A stretch of 64,000 nt of DNA from Silene latifolia (Eukaryota > Streptophyta > Magnoliopsida > Caryophyllales > Caryophyllaceae). Of this stretch, positions 58,380 through 64,000 are shown one piece after another (the stretch's first letter is position 1; every line of letters starts with the position of its first letter). The stretch spans positions 41,474,152-41,538,151 of the forward strand of contig NC_133536.1 in assembly GCF_048544455.1 (NCBI RefSeq). The letters are read 5' to 3'. The translations under genes were made by a program, and so were the position numbers. The notes below the pieces were generated by a model that searched no databases, had not been told where the DNA came from, and was given only the letters and a program-made list of their open reading frames with translations.

Positions 58380-61300
58380 CAGAGATACCCGTATCCGTCG
58401 ATATTGGAATTTATAGAGAACCCGACAAACACCCGATGATGATAGGACACATGTATTTATTAGTTGTCATTGTCATTATTTGGGTTCGTTTTACGATGTA
58501 GAATGAGCGTTGTCGACGGAGTATTTTATTAATTTAAATGATATTTAAATTAAATGTTTTTTTAAAGTGAATTCATTTTATTGCTTTATTTTGAATTTAT
58601 TTTCTCAAGTTTATTTTATTGAAAATAAAATAAATATTTGATTTGAAAAATCATTTTATGGGTGTATTTGATTTGAAAAATCATTTATTTTAATGTGTTA
58701 ATCGATTTGAAAATTCGAATTTTAAAATCGAAAACTCGTTTCAACCACGCGTTTTGGAGCTCGATTATAGCTCGGTTTTTGAGCCCGTTTTCTTTACGAG
58801 TGGGCACGAATCTCGAGTACACTAACCAACTTAAGCCTCTACCCATCCAACCCCAGTTCAAACCCCCATATCCACACCCAAATCTCGTCCCAAACATCCC
58901 CCCAACACAGCCCAATTCCTTCCTCTACCCGTGTTTGTATAGCCCATCGAAAGCCTTTCTAAATCGACTCAAACTTGGTCCAAACCCGCAACCCATCACC
59001 ACCAACCCGTGCTCCACATTACCCACAACAACCCAGCACCTAGACCACCACAAAACCCATCCAATTCCCGTCCCAAATACTCCCCAAACAGCCCGCATAA
59101 CAAGCAGCCCCCCCTGTTTTGCGTGCTCAATCCCGAGCCCAAAACCCGCTCCAAATACCACCAAAACCCGTGCCCATTAACCCTACACCATACCCTAGTA
59201 TCCTACCCATATTACCTTAGCTTAACCACCAAGAAAACCCCTCACAAAGCCTCTCAAACCCTCACAAAAGCTGTTGGACAGCAGCTGTGTGCAAACCGAG
59301 CCCGTCTGCCTCTCCCCTCTAAAACCCTACCTTAACTCCTTATAAATACCCCCCCTTCACCATACATTCATTCCTCTAAGTTCTCCATACATAATACCTT
59401 CACTTACAAGCTTTAAACTTCAGAAACAAACCCTAATTGCCTCCCAAAAACCCTCGACAAAACCGACTTGCAAACTGAGAATCAGTTTGTGTGTCCTCTT
59501 TGAAACCCTTCGTTCTCCCTTCAAACCTCCATCAAAATTCGAGTTTCTTATTCCAAATTAACCATACAACCTCCATATACACATTAGACCAAGATTTACG
59601 AGCCAAATTGCCCTTGAGAGTACACGAATTCCCTCGAAAAACAGAGTGTTATACACTCTGTTTTCGCGGCTTTTCCTGTCTGTCCAGTTCTGTTTGTGCT
59701 CGTTTTTCGTGCCCAATAACTCAAAACAAGCAGGGATTGTTTTAAGATCTCTGTTCTCCTATCTTTCTAGTTTTCAAAACATCTTTTATATCGAATTTTC
59801 ATCGTGAAACGAGAGAGAAATCGCAGTTTGAAAGTTGCTGTCCAGATTTGCAAAAAACGTGTTGTTTGCTTTGTTTCTTCATCGACGACGGCCTCTCGAG
59901 ATAAAATCTACCATCGATTACGACCCAAGACGGTGTTAACGATACATGTAGGTTGAGAGTGCATCAAATCCTCCTCTTTCTCCCTTTTATCTCGTTTTTT
60001 TTATGTTTGTTTTTTATTGTTTCGTTTTATTTTGTTTATCGTTTGTTATCGTTAACTATGAAACTAGTTTAGTCCGAGTATGAGTTAAAGTACCACCATG
60101 AACACCCACGTTGACTTGAGATGGGAAAGAAATCCGCTACATCAGTCGGTCGTAACCCCCGTCTCATTTACATATCCTCGTGTTCAAGGTAGGGCATTAA
60201 TAAAACGAATTCTAACTTCGCTCTTCGCTTTTAACCCCTCTTTTGTTTCGTGTGATTCGACCCACCCTAGGACCATTCACATGTTAGTATGACCTCTGAT
60301 CGTTAACATATAACTCATTTAGATGACATTAGATCAATTTAATAACCTAATTAGACACGTTAGGGTACATTGACATAGCTTTAAAAATCAACTAACAATT
60401 CTATAACCTAATTGAACGCATCTCTCTTTTCACTCGATTTCTCGCTAGCATAGGAGTGCGTGATTAGCACCTTCCTATTAACACTCGATGAGTAGCTTTA
60501 ATATTGTAACTCCTTGACCTAATTTGACCCCTTTAGGCCGTGTAGAATACGCATTTGCAAGACATCTTTTCAATCGATCAACGTCGTTTCTAACTTGTTT
60601 TCTAGCCCGCTTTCGAACTTGTTTCGCAATCAATTAATCTAACTAATGAACCTGACCTAGGACCTAGGGTAGCCGTGTCTAGAGTGGCCATGGCTTGGCC
60701 GTGTCCTTTGGTCTTTCTTGTTTCGTTTGTTTTACATCGTTTGTTCTTTATTGTTTTGTCGCTTGTAATTTATCGTTTGTTCGTCGAGCTGTAATTTTCA
60801 AGTTAGCTTTCTTTTGTCGAGTCAAAACCTTTTCCAAAAACCTTAGTCTTGTTTGGTTAGATGGTTTTGCCCCAATGCATGTAAGAGCGTAGTAAATCAC
60901 ATGTTGTTTAAAGCAACATGGCCCGATTTATGCTAATGCATGCTTTGGTGCGTAGCCCTATGTCTAATTCGATGAGATTAAGTGAAAGCACACATTGCGT
61001 AAAGTGACCCAAGGCCATGAGTCATGTAAGCCGTGGGCCACCCCTTTGTGCACGTTTTCCTAGGCCGAATGGCCGTGTAATGCGTCATGTACGGTTTTGT
61101 GTATAGCGTTGTATTTTAGATCGAGTTGTATTTTTAATTTATCGTTGTGTCGGCATGAAATGCCTGGGTTGTAATAGGGTAGATCCCAACGGCTCCCCCA
61201 TTCCCATCAAGCCTTGTTTGTTTCGTTTATATGTTGTTAGATCAATCAACCCACATGCTAAATTACAACTTTGACAAAGTTAGTTTAGTTGCATCTAAAT

Positions 61301-61744
61301 CGACATAGAAACTTCACATGTTAGGGTTTTGAAAACGATGTTTGCATATCATATATCGTAGTAGCTATGACCTTGTTTGAAATCCGATACTTGACTTAGT
61401 AGAGGCCGTTATTGACGGGCGGGGTTAGGTGTCCTTATGGGCTTCCTAACACGTACCCTCACCCCTTACTCAAGATCTATGGTTTGTGGATCCGTCTAAA
61501 TACCATTGGATTACGAGAGTCATTCAAATCGAGTGATATAGGGTACAAGTCTTTATCTTTAATCACTCGTAGTCGATTGGCTTTATGCTTTTCGATGAAA
61601 GGTGTAAAGTTGACTTGAACGGTTCCAAGTTCCCAAAAAACTTGGTGGCGACTCTAATTTGTCTTAATTCGATTCGAACGAACCTCGAGTCGATTATGCC
61701 TAGTGTGGATCCCGCGGACGCAGTTCCCGAGGGCCTTGTCCACA
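58380..61744 (+). repeat. 3' LTR of the Tat-like element
   Basis: Near-identical to 49372-52736, with its first bases changed (CAGAGATACC in place of TGTAGATACC). TATA at 59341. Confidence 0.9.
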
Positions 61745-61774
61745 TTTAGAAAAGAATGTTTTGTACTTTGGTTG

Positions 61775-62460
61775 GCAATGTTTGCAAGTGTAATCATTAC
61801 AGTAATGAAGTGTAATGGTAAATTACACTAATGAAGTGTAATGGTTGACTATTTTTTGGCAGTTATAATCATAGTTTTTTCAAAGTGTAAATATGACTAA
61901 ATTGCAAGTGTAACTGTTAACACACTTGTAATTTAGTCATATTTACACTTTAAGTGTAACTGTTAACACATTTAAAGTGTAAATGTTAACACTGAAATTG
62001 AAGAATTTCTTCAAAGTGTAAATGTGACTAAATTGCAAGTGTAACTGTTAACACAGTTGCAATTTAGTCACATTTACACTTTAAGTGTAAATGTTAACAC
62101 ACTTAAAGTGTAAATGTTAACACTGTCAGTGTCAACTTTATCATACTGAAAGTGTGAATGTAAACACACTGAAATTAAATTGAATTTCAGTGTAAATGTG
62201 GTGACATGGGAAGTGTAAATGTGGTGACAGCCCAAGTGTAAATGTGAACCAAAAAAAAGTGTAAATGTGAACAAATAGAAAGTGTAAATGTGAATATAGG
62301 AGAAGTGTAAATGTGAACAAATAAAGTGTAAATCTGACTAAATTGGAAGTGTAAATGTGAAGATATTCAAAGTGTAAATGTGAGGATAGAGTATGTGTAA
62401 ATGTGAAGATACTGGAAGTGTAAATGTACTGACATGGCAAGTGTAAATGTTAACACCAAT
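61775..62460 (+). repeat. Array 3 of element F, with two large hairpins
   Basis: GTGTAA units in mixed orientation (61790-62110), including 70-bp inverted repeats at 61882-61951 and 62013-62082, then plus-orientation GTGTAAATGTGA units. 62220-62420 repeats the order and sequence of 40915-41095 at the left end of F. Confidence 0.9.
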
Positions 62461-62554
62461 TATTTGAAAATAAGTGTAACTGTTACTTGAAATAACATAA
62501 GTAATCCAAAATAAGTTCAAGTAACACAATGTTTGGCTATCTAATAAAACAGAG

Positions 62555-62645
62555 AGATTTTGGTCTTATGACAGTGTAACTCTAACGTTGGTGTTACTAA
62601 AAGTTACACCAACTGCAGTTCAAAGTTACGCTGCCATGAGACCAA
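62555..62645. repeat. Small nested inverted repeat
   Basis: The outer arms GGTCTTATGACAGTGTAACT and the reverse complement of the right arm match at 17 of 20. The inner arms GTTGGTGT/ACACCAAC are perfect. It could be a very small MITE or a hairpin near the 3' end of the transposase gene. Confidence 0.75.
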
Positions 62646-62720
62646 TTCCTAATCGCCCGCTCCAGTTATAGCACATCAAAGTTTTAAGTTACACACTCAA
62701 AATATATAGAGCAACACTTG

Positions 62721-63407
62721 TCACGATCCGACGTCTATTCTTGTTCGACTCCAGCTCTTCCTCCTCCTCTCCTTCATCCTCTTAAGTTCGGAGACGACCC
62801 TTCGCACAATGGTGTGTGTCTTTGAGAAGGGTTAGGGCGATTTCTCTTGTCGTGATTTGTCATTCTCTTGCAATTCTTACACTTACGTTTGGGTTTCCTA
62901 GCCAACACCATTGCTTTTGTTTTGGTGACAAGAATCTTTTCCGGTCCCCTTGTTTTTCGAATTCTTTGGTGGCAATATCCTCACTACCTCACATGCCGTA
63001 CAATTCAGAAATTTCTCCATTTGTTGATTTTTATTCAACACTTCCCCTAATGGTGACAGGGACTGTTTAAATGATCTAATTACAGCGGAAAAGCTGTCAA
63101 CATCAGCTACTCCTTTGTCTCGAAGGAGCCCTGCAGCTTCATGAACTTCTGACCACATTATTGACATTGTAATTTGTTTTTCATCGATGACTTGCATGTT
63201 TTCTGTCCCTTCACCATTAGTATTGAAAATCCTTAATCGGAGATACTCTTTCATCCATCTATTTACAACATAATCTTCTGGTATAGTCTTTATCCCACTT
63301 GCTGAAAAAATCCATATTATATGGCGGCATAGGATTTCGGTTCTTTCAAACATCGTACAACTGCATCTTGCTTTACGTGTACCTGTGTCATCAGATAAAG
63401 CTAGCAT
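62721..63407 (-). pseudogene. FAR1/FRS (MULE-type) transposase, C-terminal part, broken
   Basis: The minus strand shows a SWIM zinc finger CSCTMFERTEILCRH (CXCX9CXH), then IPEDYVVNRWMK, the standard end of FAR1/FHY3-related and MULE transposase-like proteins. Further on, in a shifted frame, are RKPKRKCKNC and NHDKRN, a second zinc-binding motif, and a basic C-terminus (SWSRTRIDVGS) with a stop at 62721-62723. Two single-base losses, near 62940 and 62805, shift the frame. Upstream, past 63407, the coding sequence breaks at an AG in array 4, so the catalytic DDE part must lie beyond the window, separated by an intron. Convergent with the Ulp1-type gene. SWIM domains bind DNA or protein. I infer this is F's transposase. 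Confidence 0.8.
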
Positions 63408-63409
63408 GT

Positions 63410-64000
63410 AAGTGTGAACGTTAAAAATAGTGTCACTGATGTAAAGTGTAAATGTCTTGAATTGTAAAGTGTAAATGTTAAGTTATTAGAAGTGTAAATG
63501 TAAACTAATAGGAAGTGTAAATGTCATGAACTGTAAAGTGTAAATGTTAAGTTATTAGAAGTGTAAAAGTTAAGTTATAGGAATTTAAATGAGATAAAAA
63601 CAGAAAGTGTAAATGTCATATGATGTAAAGTGTAAATGTCATGAATTGTAAAGTGTAAATGCTAAGTAATTAGAAGTGTAAATGTAAACTAATAGGAAGT
63701 GTAAATGACATGAACTGTAAAGTGTAAATGTTAAGGTATTAGAAGTGTAAATGTTAAGTTATAGGGATTTAAATGTGTAAATGTCATATGATGTAAAGTG
63801 TAAATGTCATGAAATGTAGTGTAAATGTCATTAAGTGGAAAAGTGTAAATGTTAAGGTATAGGAAGTGTAAATGGCATATGATGTAAAGTGTAAATGTCA
63901 TCAATTGTAAAGTGTAAATGTTAAGTTATTAGAAGTGTAAATGTAAACTAATAGGAAGTGTAAATGTCATGAACTGTAAAGTGTAAATGTTAAGTTATTA
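63410..64000 (+). repeat. Array 4 of element F, continuing past the window
   Basis: GTGTAAATGTTAAGTTATTA, GTGTAAATGTAAACTAATAGG and GTGTAAATGTCATGAACTG units in a repeating order. It probably lies in an intron of the transposase gene. Confidence 0.92.

Larger units (their letters stand above)
49372..61744 (+). mobile_element. 12.4-kb Tat-like LTR retrotransposon with gag but no pol
   Basis: Two nearly identical LTRs, both 3,365 bp (49372-52736 and 58380-61744), enclose a 5.6-kb internal region with one gag ORF. TSD-like CTTAG (49367-49371) and TTTAG (61745-61749) differ at one base. The primer site TTTGGCGACTCACTGGGGA and PPT AAAGTGGGG are of the Tat/Ogre style. LTR length and lineage recall Retand-like Tat elements of Silene, from memory only. 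Lack of pol makes it non-autonomous. High LTR identity suggests recent insertion into F. Confidence 0.88.
40138..64000. mobile_element. Element F (partial): large MULE-like element with Ulp1-type gene and FAR1/FRS transposase end
   Basis: The left terminus is AGGATCAAGTGAGTCC followed by AAGTCC words at 40166 and 40176, of the same family as E. The right end lies beyond the window. It contains a plus-strand multi-exon gene with two Ulp1/C48 domains, a convergent minus-strand FAR1/FRS C-terminus, four GTGTAAATGT arrays, and later insertions (hAT MITE, Tat-like element). Plant MULEs of the Kaonashi type are known to carry ULP-like genes. Whether F is of that group needs its complete transposase and right end. 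Confidence 0.65.

Overview
This is a nuclear, transposon-dense window from a flowering plant. The evidence is GT-AG introns, Ty3/gypsy elements with tRNA-Asp and tRNA-iMet primer sites, a plant-type FAR1/FRS transposase end, a captured eL14 exon and very long (AT)n tracts. The mix of FRS plus Ulp1-type genes and a Tat-like element with 3.4-kb LTRs suggests a eudicot, possibly Caryophyllales; this is inference. I found no intact single-copy host gene, tRNA, rRNA or CRISPR.

Layout. 1-8164: remains of LTR elements. They comprise a broken ATHILA-type ORF (759-2300), an LTR with a polypurine tract on its left and a primer site on its right (3832-5206), and a solo LTR with a perfect CATGT target duplication (5409-6787). 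8165-64000: an almost unbroken chain of six DNA elements (here A-F) separated only by (AT)n microsatellites: A 8255-13132, B 13181-13796, C 13816-22499, D 22551-24247, E 24282-40010, and F from 40138 past the window end. C carries a nested 7.1-kb non-coding LTR element (14485-21573, TSD TGGGT). E carries a decayed Athila/Tat-type gypsy element on the minus strand (24611-35056). F carries a 12.4-kb gag-only Tat-like element (49372-61744) and a hAT-type MITE (43585-44443).

The chain elements share a design. The terminus has a GGATC-like anchor followed by two or three copies of a short word. The word differs between families but is the same at both ends of one element. Internally there are tandem arrays whose units contain GTGTA. 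F is the only one with recognisable enzymes. It has a long spliced gene with an N-terminal domain, a repeat-rich middle and two successive Ulp1/C48 protease domains (41926-49311), the second with Ser in place of the catalytic Cys. Convergent to it is the C-terminal end of a FAR1/MULE-type transposase with a SWIM zinc finger (62721-63407). Element A keeps a short relative of the N-terminal domain. F therefore looks like a decayed autonomous or captor element of a MULE-like group, and A-E like non-autonomous relatives; the mobilising link is inference.

A second theme is the 12-bp palindrome ACTCGATCGAGT. It occurs in clusters in at least three unrelated retroelement contexts (LTR U3-like regions, non-coding internal regions, and the gag-protease linker of the Athila/Tat element, where it is read in frame as TRSS). 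Most coding regions are pseudogenes. Several lesions lie in homopolymer runs and could be assembly errors.
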